A DNA stretch of 38,316 nt, from contig CAJFTO010000040.1 of NCBI GenBank assembly GCA_904419955.1, positions 24,538 to 62,853 on the forward strand, in the 5' to 3' direction. This DNA is from Candidatus Roslinia caecavium. Lineage in GTDB: Bacteria > Bacillota > Clostridia > Monoglobales > Monoglobaceae. The position numbers and the translations under genes are program-made. The notes beneath the pieces were generated by a model that saw only the letters and a program-made list of their open reading frames with translations, did not search any database and was not told the DNA's origin. Positions within the stretch are counted from its first letter, which is position 1. The number at the start of each line of letters is the position of its first letter. Shown piece by piece: positions 1-8,073 of this stretch.

Positions 1-435
1 TTTTTCCATTATTACGATTGCATTAAACGTCGCATATGTCAGTGACGTCTCTTTTTGTTTAGGGAGATTTCAAACGGTTTTAGGGAAGTTTTAGGGAGTG
101 TTTTTTGGCAAAAGTCCCTAGCGAAAACAACGTTTTCACGGTAGTTTGCAAGCTCCGTGGGGAGAAAAGAGATATTTTTTTTAATACTATAAAATAAAAA
201 TAAAAAAATAATAAATATATATAATAAAAAAATATATAAAAGAATAGGAAAAAAAGTCCCTAAACTTGACTTAACGGAGTTTTTGGGATAATAGGCGAAT
301 AGCGAATAGCGAATAGAGAGTAGGCGGTAAAATTTGCTTGTATAACGCCTAAGCAGTTATGTTTGCGGAAGTGGAATATTCTGTAAAGGAATTGTAAATT
401 GACGGATGACGTCGAATGATATATAATTATCGTTA
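1..435. other. Gene-free, AT-rich intergenic stretch with TTTAGGGA motifs
   Basis: No protein gene with a credible start and ribosome site is visible. Three TTTAGGGA motifs occur between about 57 and 97 (TTTAGGGAG, TTTTAGGGAAG, TTTTAGGGAGT), and the reverse motif TCCCTA occurs near 115 and 256, so TAGGGA...TCCCTA hairpins can form. Bases about 176-250 are almost pure A/T. A dispersed-repeat copy lies at 286-383 (separate entry). The minus-strand RNA promoter at about 680-700 points into this region, so part of it may be downstream transcript of that RNA. Confidence 0.5.
286..383 (+). repeat. Dispersed intergenic repeat, copy A (MITE-like)
   Basis: Starts GGATAATAGG, followed by three tandem GCGAATA units, then a body GGTAAAATTTGCTTG...AACGCC...GCGGAAGTGGAA. 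The same order of motifs is found at 714-873 and, on the other strand, at 3801-3976. Copy A appears shorter on its right side than the other two. No open reading frame of its own. Confidence 0.55.
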
Positions 436-669
436 GCAGAAATCGGAACTTAGCGGTTATCCTCTCTACTCCTTAAAGAAGAGAGGCGTTATCCCACATA
501 ATGACGGGTGATAATTGCTTATGAAATTATTCTTTCGAGTACTTATACTCGTTGTTATATTTCTCATAGTTTTCACTATGAAAGCAATATAGCCGCCGGA
601 AATCCAAAAAGCGGCGACTATATTAATCGTTGTTAAACAAGGATAACCGTTAAACAGTTCCCTTTCTGC
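436..669 (-). ncRNA. Highly structured multibranched RNA, family not assigned
   Basis: On the minus strand the first and last ~27 bases form an almost continuous closing helix: 436-442 pairs with 663-669, 445-449 with 657-661, and 450-462 with 641-653 (GGUUAUCC with GGAUAACC). Inside are five further hairpins with perfect or near-perfect arms: 461-486 (CCTCTC/GAGAGG), 511-530 (ATAATT/AATTAT), 536-551 (CGAGTA/TACTCG), 565-580 (CATAG/CTATG) and 586-624 (AATATAG-CGCCG arms). A consensus promoter ends so that transcription would begin at the first base of the closing helix. No open reading frame explains these pairings. A second GGAUAAC copy (about 487-493) could compete for the 5' strand. Size and own promoter recall 6S RNA, but the many internal hairpins fit a multibranched class such as raiA RNA better; I cannot assign it. 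Confidence 0.65.
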
Positions 670-673
670 TTTT

Positions 674-702
674 ATTATACATCAAAATCTTTAAATAGTC
701 AA
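674..702 (-). promoter_or_regulatory. Promoter of the structured RNA
   Basis: Read on the minus strand: TTGACT, 17-base spacer, TATAAT (the -10 occupies 674-679). The predicted start, 6-7 bases beyond the -10, coincides with the first base of the RNA's closing helix near 668. Confidence 0.75.
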
Positions 703-713
703 CATAGTTTTTA

Positions 714-873
714 GGATAATAGGAATTAGGATTTAGCGGCTAAAATTCGCCCGCGCAACGCTAAGCGGCTACGCAAGCGAAATGATACTCCGTTTTCCTA
801 AACGGCTTAAGAAGCCGCATAGACGGCGGCAGGAGCCGTTTTCGGCTCCTATTCGCTAATCTCTATCGCCGAT
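714..873 (+). repeat. Dispersed intergenic repeat, copy B (MITE-like)
   Basis: Begins GGATAATAGG like copy A, continues TAGCGGCTAAAATTCGC...AACGC...AAGCGGC, then CCTAAACGGCTTAAGAAGCCG, and ends in CCTATTCGCTAATC, which is roughly the inverse of its left end (GATTTAGCG). It contains a perfect GGAGCCG-TTTT-CGGCTCC hairpin at about 832-850. It lies directly downstream of the gatB stop and could serve as the 3' end of the gatCAB message, although no T-run follows the hairpin on the minus strand. Confidence 0.55.
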
Positions 874-875
874 AT

Positions 876-2303
876 CTACGCTAGGGCCGCGGACAACAGT
901 TTGTTGACTACGCCGGGGTCGCCTTTGCCTTTCAGTTCCTTCATGCATTGACCCATCAGGAAACCGATCGCCTTTTTGTTTCCGGACTTATAGTCGTCTA
1001 CCGCCTGAGGATTGTTTTCTATAACCTTATCGACTATCTCCTTGACCAAGCCCTCGTCGCTGACCTGTTCGAGGTTGTTGTCCTTGACGTATTTTGCGAC
1101 GTCTAAGTCCTCTTTGAACGCGATCGCGAAGATCTCTTTCGCCTTGTTTCGGTTTATGGTCTTTTTCTCGACCAACTCGATCAGAGTAGCCAGCGCCTTG
1201 GGCGTAAGTTTCATATCCTTAGTCTCCGCGTCGTTTTCGCCGAGCAGGCGCATGAGCTCGCCCATGATCCAGTTTGAGACTTCCTTCGGCTTGCCGCATA
1301 TAGCGGTCGTCTCCTCGAAGAAGTCGGCCAGCGCTTTCTGGGTCGTTATGATTCCCGCGTCGTATTCGGGCAGGCCGAACTCGCTTACGTATCTCGCTCT
1401 CTTAGCGTCCGCAAATTCGGGCAGGGAAGCGAGGTTTGCGTTATACCAATCGTCGTCGATCTCTATCGGCGGGATATCCGGCTCGGGGAAGTACCTGTAG
1501 TCCTCGGCGTTCTCCTTGCTCCGCATCGCGTAGCTCTTGTCCTTGTTGTCGTCCCATCTGCGGGTCTCCTGGACCACCTTACCGCCGCGCTCTATCACGT
1601 CTATCTGTCGCTTCGCCTCGTAGTTTATCGCTTTCGCAATCGCCTTGAACGAGTTGAGGTTCTTCATCTCCGTCCTCGTTCCGAACTCTTCCGAGCCCGC
1701 CTGTCTTACCGACAGGTTGACGTCGGCGCGCATCGAGCCCTCCTGCATTTTACAGTCGGACACGCCTAAGTATTCGAGCGTGGATTTGAGCTTTTCAAGA
1801 TACGCTATGACCTCGTCCGCGCTCCTGAAATCGGGTTCGCTGACTATCTCTATAAGCGGGACCCCGCAGCGGTTGTAGTCGCACTTAGTCTCGTCGTTGA
1901 AGTCGTCGTGGATCAGCTTGCCCGCGTCTTCTTCCATGTGTATCTCGTGGATACGTATATCTTTTTTTATTCCGTCTACCTCGATCGGAACGCGGCCGTT
2001 TCTGCATATAGGCAGATACAGCTGCGATATCTGATACGCCTTGGGCAGGTCGGGGTAGAAATAGTTCTTTCTGTCGAATTTATTGTATCTCGTTATTTCG
2101 CAATTGAGCGCCATTCCCGCCTTCATAGCGTAGTTGACCACCTGCTTGTTGACCACGGGCAGAGTACCCGGCATACCCGTGCAGATCGGACAGCAGTGCG
2201 TGTTTGGTTCGCCCCCGAACTCGGTCGTGCACGAACAGAATATTTTAGATTTGGTCGCGAGCTCGACGTGGACCTCGAGACCCATTACAGTTTCCCATGC
2301 CAT
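876..2303 (-). CDS. gatB: Asp-tRNA(Asn)/Glu-tRNA(Gln) amidotransferase subunit B
   Basis: GatB binds mischarged Glu-tRNA(Gln) or Asp-tRNA(Asn), phosphorylates the acyl group and, with ammonia delivered from GatA, converts it to the amide. The 475-residue protein has the family N-terminus (METVMGLEVHVEL-type, then the zinc-binding pair CSCTTEFG...CPIC), the cradle-domain signature KNYFYPDLPK near residue 80 and a C-terminal GatB/YqeY tail domain ending in the MGQCMKELKGKGDP type motif that touches tRNA. Length matches the family. It follows gatA on the minus strand after 4 bases, so the two are co-translated. No asnA- or glnS-type gene is in view, so which mischarged tRNA it serves cannot be told here. 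Confidence 0.97.
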   Translation of the reverse strand: MAWETVMGLEVHVELATKSKIFCSCTTEFGGEPNTHCCPICTGMPGTLPVVNKQVVNYAMKAGMALNCEITRYNKFDRKNYFYPDLPKAYQISQLYLPICRNGRVPIEVDGIKKDIRIHEIHMEEDAGKLIHDDFNDETKCDYNRCGVPLIEIVSEPDFRSADEVIAYLEKLKSTLEYLGVSDCKMQEGSMRADVNLSVRQAGSEEFGTRTEMKNLNSFKAIAKAINYEAKRQIDVIERGGKVVQETRRWDDNKDKSYAMRSKENAEDYRYFPEPDIPPIEIDDDWYNANLASLPEFADAKRARYVSEFGLPEYDAGIITTQKALADFFEETTAICGKPKEVSNWIMGELMRLLGENDAETKDMKLTPKALATLIELVEKKTINRNKAKEIFAIAFKEDLDVAKYVKDNNLEQVSDEGLVKEIVDKVIENNPQAVDDYKSGNKKAIGFLMGQCMKELKGKGDPGVVNKLLSAALA

Positions 2304-2307
2304 AGTC

Positions 2308-3783
2308 CTATACCTCCTTACCCGTCGCGTCCGGCGTCTGTTTATGATACTCGGTCAGCTGTTGATACGCGTGCGCGGCGTTTAATATCTTAGCGTCGCT
2401 CAGAGGCGCGCCGACGAGCTGAGCGCCTATCGGCATACCGTTTCCGTCGAAGCCGCAGGGAACGGATATCCCCGGCAGTCCCGCGAGGTTTACCGAGACG
2501 GTGTATATATCCGAAAGATACGTCTTGAGCGGATTGTCAAGGCTCTCGCCAAGCTTCGGCGCGGTAGTCGGAGCGGCCGGGAAGAGTACGATATCGTATT
2601 TCTCGAACGCCTCGTCGAACGCGCGTTTGATCAGCGCCTTGACCTGGAGCGCCTTTTTGTAATATGCGTCGTAGTAACCGGTCGAAAGCGCGAAGGCGCC
2701 GAGCATGATCCTCCTCTTTACCTCGTCGCCGAAGCCCTCGCTCCTGGTTGCCATATACAGGTCGGTAAGATCCTCGAATTCCTCGGCTCTAAAGCCGTAC
2801 TTGACCCCGTCGAAGCGGGAGAGGTTGGAACTCGCCTCCGCCGCGGCTATTATATAATAGGTAGGCACCGCGTAATCGATTATCGGCATGTCGAATTCTT
2901 CTACTTCGGCGCCATTACTCTTCAGCGTCTCGGCGACGCCGAGCACGGCGCTCTTTACGTCCTTGTCCAGTCCGTCGCCGTAGCATTGGGTCGGGATACC
3001 TATCTTGAGTCCGCCGACCTCTCCGGTCAGCGAATCGAAATACTTAGGGTGTTCGTAGTCGAGGGAGGTTCCGTCCATCTCGTCTCTGCCGCAGATAACG
3101 TCTAAGATAGCCGCGCAGTCGGCGGCGTCTTTCGCGACCGGACCTATCTGGTCGAGCGAGGAGGCGTAGGCTATAAGCCCGTATCTTGAAACGGCGCCGT
3201 AGGTCGGCTTAAATCCGGTGACTCCGCAGAACGAAGCGGGCTGCCTTATACTGCCGCCGGTGTCCGAACCGAGCGCGCATACGGCTTCTCCCGCGGCTAC
3301 GGCCGCCGCGGCTCCGCTCGACGAACCGCCCGGAACCCTGCTCGTATCCCACGGGTTTTTGGTCGGCTCATAGTAAGAGGTCTCTCCGGCGCTGCCCATC
3401 GCGAATTCGTCCATGTTGAGCTTGCCGACGATCACCGCGCCCGCCTCGTTTAGCTTGTCTATTACGGTCGCGTTATACGGCGGCTTGAAATCGCCGAGTA
3501 TCTTCGACGCGCAGGTAGTCTTTATACCCTTGGTCGAAATATTATCCTTGATCGCGATCGGTACTCCCGCGAGGGGGGAGGTATATTTACCGGAGTCGAT
3601 ACCCCGCTGCACCTCGTTGGCGCGAGCTAAGGCCTCCTCCTTGAGTACTGTTATATAGGCGTTTATTTCGCCGTCTTTTTGCTCGATACTCTCGAGCGCC
3701 GCCTCTACGGCTTCTTTAACGGTCAGCTCTCCGGCCTTGATCTTGGCGCCGAGCTCGACCGCAGTTAAATTTGAAATATCCAT
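2308..3783 (-). CDS. gatA: Asp-tRNA(Asn)/Glu-tRNA(Gln) amidotransferase subunit A
   Basis: GatA is the glutaminase of the complex: it hydrolyses glutamine and channels ammonia to GatB. The 491-residue product is an amidase-signature protein. The Ser-cisSer-Lys triad region is visible: Lys in VPIAIKDNIS near residue 77, the Gly/Ser-rich GGSSSGAAAAVAAG near 150-165 and the nucleophile region GSDTGGSIRQPAS near 172-185. Length is normal. The start at 3783 has family-like sequence (MDISNLTAVELGAKI). It is second in gatCAB order, but a 214-base gap containing a dispersed repeat separates it from gatC; gatC and gatA are usually much closer. Confidence 0.97.
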   Translation of the reverse strand: MDISNLTAVELGAKIKAGELTVKEAVEAALESIEQKDGEINAYITVLKEEALARANEVQRGIDSGKYTSPLAGVPIAIKDNISTKGIKTTCASKILGDFKPPYNATVIDKLNEAGAVIVGKLNMDEFAMGSAGETSYYEPTKNPWDTSRVPGGSSSGAAAAVAAGEAVCALGSDTGGSIRQPASFCGVTGFKPTYGAVSRYGLIAYASSLDQIGPVAKDAADCAAILDVICGRDEMDGTSLDYEHPKYFDSLTGEVGGLKIGIPTQCYGDGLDKDVKSAVLGVAETLKSNGAEVEEFDMPIIDYAVPTYYIIAAAEASSNLSRFDGVKYGFRAEEFEDLTDLYMATRSEGFGDEVKRRIMLGAFALSTGYYDAYYKKALQVKALIKRAFDEAFEKYDIVLFPAAPTTAPKLGESLDNPLKTYLSDIYTVSVNLAGLPGISVPCGFDGNGMPIGAQLVGAPLSDAKILNAAHAYQQLTEYHKQTPDATGKEV

Positions 3784-3800
3784 ATCTATCTTGCAACGTA

Positions 3801-3976
3801 GAGATTAGGGATTAGTGATTAGCGATTAGGAAGTCCAAAACGCCTCTGTAACCGTTTAAACGGTTTCTTAAGCCGTATATGAAAATGAAGTGTTCCAATT
3901 CCGCCGACATAGCCGTCGGGCGTCAAAGAAAGGAATTTTACCCTCTATTCGCTATTCTCTGATCGCTATTCGCTAC
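3801..3976 (-). repeat. Dispersed intergenic repeat, copy C (MITE-like)
   Basis: On the minus strand it reads GAATAGCGAATAGAGGGTAAAATT, a body with GACGCC...CGGCTATG...GCGGAATTGGAA and CGGCTTAAGAAACCG, and ends in CCTAATCGCTAATC. These parts match copies A and B in order. The left GCGAATAGCGAATAG and right CTAATCGCTAATC ends are near-inverted. It sits in the gatC-gatA gap, inside the operon. Each copy lacks coding capacity, as expected for a non-autonomous element. Confidence 0.55.
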
Positions 3977-3997
3977 GTTATTCTCCTTCTTTAAATT

Positions 3998-4285
3998 TTA
4001 TTCCACCGTCTTCGGTACGATTATCGCCTCTTCGTCAGATTTAGGCGCGTTTTTAAGCAGTTCGGCTCTGTCGGCCGACGGTTTTACGACGTCTTCGCGG
4101 AACACGTTCTTGACCGCGAACGCGTGCGACATCGGTTCTATGCCCTCGGTGTCGAGGTTGTTCAGCACGTCCATGTAGTTGATTATCTCGCCGAGATCCT
4201 TTTGGAGTGCCGCGGTCTGACTCTCGTCCAGCTTGAGCCGCGCCAGCGAAGCGACATATTCAACCATGTCTTTTGTAATTTCCAT
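3998..4285 (-). CDS. gatC: Asp-tRNA(Asn)/Glu-tRNA(Gln) amidotransferase subunit C
   Basis: GatC is the small belt-like subunit that stabilises the GatA-GatB interface. The 95-residue product has the family core: an N-terminal VEYVASLARLKLDE helix, a second helix ending in MDVLNNLDTEGIEPMSHA, and the C-terminal REDVV...LLKNAP...VPKTVE that wraps around GatA. It is first in the operon, read leftward, with a consensus promoter 78 bases upstream and a short GC hairpin (CGCGG-GCTT-CCGCG) in the leader. Confidence 0.95.
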   Translation of the reverse strand: MEITKDMVEYVASLARLKLDESQTAALQKDLGEIINYMDVLNNLDTEGIEPMSHAFAVKNVFREDVVKPSADRAELLKNAPKSDEEAIIVPKTVE

Positions 4286-4362
4286 AGTCTATCACTCTTT
4301 CTGTTTATTGGTTAAGATACGCGCGGAAGCCCGCGTTTATCTATTTTAATATAATTGTAATA

Positions 4363-4391
4363 ATTATAGCAAACGCGCGTTTTTTTGTCAA
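4363..4391 (-). promoter_or_regulatory. Promoter of gatCAB
   Basis: Minus strand: TTGACA (4386-4391), exactly 17 bases, TATAAT (4363-4368): a perfect sigma-A consensus. It faces away from the smc promoter less than 50 bases to the right, so the two operons are divergently transcribed from a shared ~200-base region. Confidence 0.88.
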
Positions 4392-4437
4392 CCGTATTTG
4401 TCTTTTAAGCGGAATGCGTAACCTAAATAAAAAATTA

Positions 4438-4466
4438 GTGACAAGACGGGATCGTTATGATATAAT
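4438..4466 (+). promoter_or_regulatory. Promoter of smc-ftsY
   Basis: GTGACA (4438-4443), 17-base spacer, TATAAT (4461-4466). Transcription would start near 4473, which rules out the in-frame upstream ATG at 4414 and supports the smc start at 4501. Confidence 0.75.
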
Positions 4467-4500
4467 AACTTTCATACGATCAATTTACGGAGCGATACGA

Positions 4501-7500
4501 ATGAGATTAAAAAGTATAGAGATGCAGGGCTTTAAGTCGTTCGCCGATAAGATATACCTCGATTTCAACTCGGGGATAACGGCGATAGTCGGACCCAACG
4601 GCTCGGGGAAGAGCAATATATCGGACGCGATACGCTGGGTCATGGGCGAGCAGAGCGTAAAGTCGCTGCGAGGCAGTAAGATGGAGGACGTCATCTTTGC
4701 GGGAACAGAGTCGAGAAAGGCGCTCGGCTTCGCGGAGGTCACGCTCAGTCTCGACAACGAGGACGGGTATTTCGAACTTGATTTTCCGGAGATCGCCGTC
4801 ACAAGGCGGGTATACCGCAGCGGGGAGAGCGAGTATTACATAAACAAGACCAACTGCAGGCTCAAGGATATACACGAGCTGTTTATGGATACCGGGCTCG
4901 GCCGGGACGGATATTCGATAATAGGTCAGGGTCAGATAGATAATATACTGAGCACAAAATCCGAGGACAGGCGTCAGATATTCGAAGAGGCGGCCGGGAT
5001 ATCGAAGTATAAGTACAGAAAGACCGAGGCCGAAAAAAAGTTGGCTCAGGCGAACGATAATATAACGAGGGTCGAGGATATTTTAAGCGAACTCTCCTCA
5101 CAGCTCGAGCCGCTTAAAAAGCAGTCCGAGAAGGCGAGGAAATACCTGGTTTACAGGGACGAGATGAAGGATCTGGAGATCGGAGTTTCGATCGTAAACA
5201 CTGAGCGAATAAGGTCGGATATCGAAAAGATAAAGGCCGACATAGCCGTCTACTCGGCGCAGATCGCCGATATCAAGGCCGAGCTTTCGGAGTCCGACAA
5301 AAGGATAGAGAAACTCTACGAGGAAGGCGGCGAGCTGGACAACAGGATAGAGGAGTCGAGACAGAGGGAAAAGGATATTACGGCCGAGATAAACGAGCTG
5401 GAGAACAGGATAAATCTTACCAAAAGCGATATAGAGCACAGTTTTAGCAGTATCGAAAGGATAAATAAAGAGTACGAGCTCGCGTTGGAGAGTATAAATT
5501 CGGTCGACAGCCGTATACTAAGCTACCAAAACGAGCTTAAGGAACTCGATAAGCAGAATAGGGAAGCGGACGAGGAGATACAAAAGCTCAGCGACAGCGC
5601 CGGAACGGCCGAGAGCGACGCGAGCGCCAAGAGCGAGGAGCTGGAGAGGATCAGGAGCCGCGCCGCGGACTGCGTATCGAGGATAAACGCCTTAAAAAGC
5701 GGCGTAGAAAACCTTAGCGCGCTAAAGGATAGCTTTGCGAAGAGAAAAGAAGCGGTGGAGAGCGAGCTGAGTCTCAGAGACGACGACAGCGCGGAGCTTG
5801 AGGAGAGGCTTAAGGAGCTTGAAAACGGGCTTTTAGAGAAAGAGGATATTATAAATTCGCTCCGAGACGCGACCAACGAGCTTGAAGAGAAATACGGAGC
5901 GGGAGAGGCGAGACTTCAAAAGCTGAACTCGGATAAGAACAAGAATACCGCTCTGCTCGGCAGTATAACATCTAAGCTTAAAATGCTGAAGGACATGGAG
6001 CGCGATTACGAGGGCTACAGCAAGGGCGTTAAGAGCGTTATGACCGCCCACGACGGCGGCAGGCTCGGCGGCGCGGCTATCCACGGTCCGCTGTCTCAGC
6101 TTATCAAGACGGACAAGGAATATATTACCGCGATAGAGACGGCGCTCGCCGGAGCGGGGCAGAATATAATCACGGATAACGCCGAGGACGCCAAGAAGGC
6201 GATAGCCTACCTAAAAAAGAGGAGCCTAGGCAGGGCGACGTTTTTGCCGATAGACACGATAAGACCGAGGAGCTTTAACAGTTCCCGCGCCGAGGGCCTC
6301 GCCGGATATATCTCCACCGCGGACAAGCTTGTAAGATGCGACGAGAGATACAGAGATATAGTAAGTAACGTTTTAGGCGCGACGGTGATCGCGGACAATA
6401 TCGACAACGCCGTAGAGATGGGAAAGCGCACCGGGAACAAGTTTAGGATCGTGACCCTCGGCGGCGACGAGATACGCGCCGGGGGAGCTATGACCGGCGG
6501 AAGCGTGGTAAGGACGGTCGGGGCGCTCTCCCGATCCAACGAGATCGAGGAACTTCAGCGAAAGGCGGCCGCGGGAGAAAAGGAGATAGCCGCCCAGACC
6601 GAGGAGATAAAACGGATAGGCGCTAAGACCGCGGCGATCATGGAGGATATAAAGAACAACAACGACAAGCTGTCGGCGTACAACGACGAGCTGATACGTA
6701 TGAGTTCGGACAAGGAGCATTGCAAGCAGCAGCTTGAGACGATCAAAGGCGGACGGGCGAGGCTGGATGACGAACGCAGAGACATCCTGGAGAATCTTAG
6801 CGGGATAGACGCGGATACGAAAAAGAAGAACGACGAGATAGAGGAGCTTAGCGAGTCCCTTGCGAAGCTTGAGAAACAGGCCGAGGAGGAGCAGAAGAGA
6901 TACGCCGACCTCACCGGCCGCAGCGAGAGCCTCGCGAAGCGGCTGACCGAGCTGAGCATCAGCAAGAACGTCATTTTGAAAGATATCGAGCTTAAAACGA
7001 CTCAGGTCGGACAGCTCAATAACGAGAAGAGCGGTATGCTCGGCGGCAACCGGGATAGACAGAACGAGATAGAAGAACTGAGGAAGAATATAGAGGAGTT
7101 TAAAGAGAAAGCGGAGCGGCTCAAAGAGGACGTAAAGGGCAAGAACGCGGAACTTGAAGCGGGCAAGTCGGGACTCGGCGAGCTTATCCTCTTAAAGCGC
7201 AAGGGCGAGGACGAGGTAAGGTTCATACAGGAGAGCACCAAGCAGACCCGAGAGACCATGTACGATCTGAGCCAGAAGAACTCCAAAGCGGAGTCGCGGC
7301 TCGAGCGGCAGGAGGAGGAGCTTGAGAAGATAATCACACGGCTATGGGACGAGTACGAGCTAACGTTCAGCGAGGCCGCGGAGTACGCCAAAAGCAGAAG
7401 CGGCGAGGACTTTGATTTCTCGGCCGCGAGCGCGAGGATAAAGGAGCTGAGGGCTTCGATACGGGCTTTGGGAAATATCAATATCGATTCGATAGAGGAA

Positions 7501-8073
7501 TATAAAAACGTCAAAGAGCGGTATGATTTCCTGACGGTCCAGATAGACGACCTTGAAAAGTCGAGGAAGGAACTTGAGAAAGTTATCTCGGATATGCTTT
7601 CGATCATGAAGACTCAGTTCGCGGAGCAGTTCAAGATAATAAATACAAACTTCAGCAGAGTATTCGGCGAGCTGTTCGGCGGCGGCAAGGCGGAGCTGAC
7701 GCTCGTCGATCCCGACAACGTGCTCGAGAGCGGTATAGAGATAGAGGCGCAGCCGCCCGGCAAGAAACTCCAGAGCCTGACTCTGCTCTCGGGCGGAGAG
7801 AGGGCGTTTACGGCTATCGCGCTGTTGTTCGCGATCCTGGACGTCAGACCGACGCCATTTTGCATACTTGACGAGATAGAGGCGGCGCTCGACGACGTAA
7901 ACGTCTACAGGTTCGCCGAATATCTCAAAAATTACAGCGAGACGACCCAGTTCATCGTCGTGACCCACAGAAGGGGAACCATGGAGGCGGCCAATATCCT
8001 CTACGGCGTGACGATGCAGGAAAAGGGAATATCAAAAGTATTGGCGCTTAATATAGACGAGGTGGTAGAATAA
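4501..8073 (+). CDS. smc: Chromosome segregation protein SMC
   Basis: SMC is the ATPase that, with ScpA and ScpB, compacts and separates the origin regions. The product is 1190 residues when started at 4501, where a GGAG ribosome site lies 8 bases upstream and the sequence begins MRLKSIEMQGFKSFADK as in other SMCs; the open frame extends 29 codons further up but that part precedes the promoter -10. Walker A GPNGSGKS is at residues 31-38. Two long Glu/Lys/Arg-rich coiled coils flank a hinge around residues 510-650 (GGAAIHGPLSQLI...). The ABC signature LLSGGERAFTAIAL and Walker B FCILDEIEAALDD lie near the C-terminus. The stop overlaps the ftsY start (TAATG), indicating translational coupling. 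Confidence 0.97.
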   Translation: MRLKSIEMQGFKSFADKIYLDFNSGITAIVGPNGSGKSNISDAIRWVMGEQSVKSLRGSKMEDVIFAGTESRKALGFAEVTLSLDNEDGYFELDFPEIAVTRRVYRSGESEYYINKTNCRLKDIHELFMDTGLGRDGYSIIGQGQIDNILSTKSEDRRQIFEEAAGISKYKYRKTEAEKKLAQANDNITRVEDILSELSSQLEPLKKQSEKARKYLVYRDEMKDLEIGVSIVNTERIRSDIEKIKADIAVYSAQIADIKAELSESDKRIEKLYEEGGELDNRIEESRQREKDITAEINELENRINLTKSDIEHSFSSIERINKEYELALESINSVDSRILSYQNELKELDKQNREADEEIQKLSDSAGTAESDASAKSEELERIRSRAADCVSRINALKSGVENLSALKDSFAKRKEAVESELSLRDDDSAELEERLKELENGLLEKEDIINSLRDATNELEEKYGAGEARLQKLNSDKNKNTALLGSITSKLKMLKDMERDYEGYSKGVKSVMTAHDGGRLGGAAIHGPLSQLIKTDKEYITAIETALAGAGQNIITDNAEDAKKAIAYLKKRSLGRATFLPIDTIRPRSFNSSRAEGLAGYISTADKLVRCDERYRDIVSNVLGATVIADNIDNAVEMGKRTGNKFRIVTLGGDEIRAGGAMTGGSVVRTVGALSRSNEIEELQRKAAAGEKEIAAQTEEIKRIGAKTAAIMEDIKNNNDKLSAYNDELIRMSSDKEHCKQQLETIKGGRARLDDERRDILENLSGIDADTKKKNDEIEELSESLAKLEKQAEEEQKRYADLTGRSESLAKRLTELSISKNVILKDIELKTTQVGQLNNEKSGMLGGNRDRQNEIEELRKNIEEFKEKAERLKEDVKGKNAELEAGKSGLGELILLKRKGEDEVRFIQESTKQTRETMYDLSQKNSKAESRLERQEEELEKIITRLWDEYELTFSEAAEYAKSRSGEDFDFSAASARIKELRASIRALGNINIDSIEEYKNVKERYDFLTVQIDDLEKSRKELEKVISDMLSIMKTQFAEQFKIINTNFSRVFGELFGGGKAELTLVDPDNVLESGIEIEAQPPGKKLQSLTLLSGGERAFTAIALLFAILDVRPTPFCILDEIEAALDDVNVYRFAEYLKNYSETTQFIVVTHRRGTMEAANILYGVTMQEKGISKVLALNIDEVVE

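Noticed and set aside
1908-2393. Plus-strand open frames across gatB/gatA and similar long frames opposite smc, lepB and recD2
   Set aside because: They are antisense shadows of clear family genes without ribosome sites or protein-like motifs.
4414-4500. Upstream extension of smc by 29 codons
   Set aside because: It lies upstream of and across the promoter; ATG 4501 has a GGAG site and the family N-terminus.
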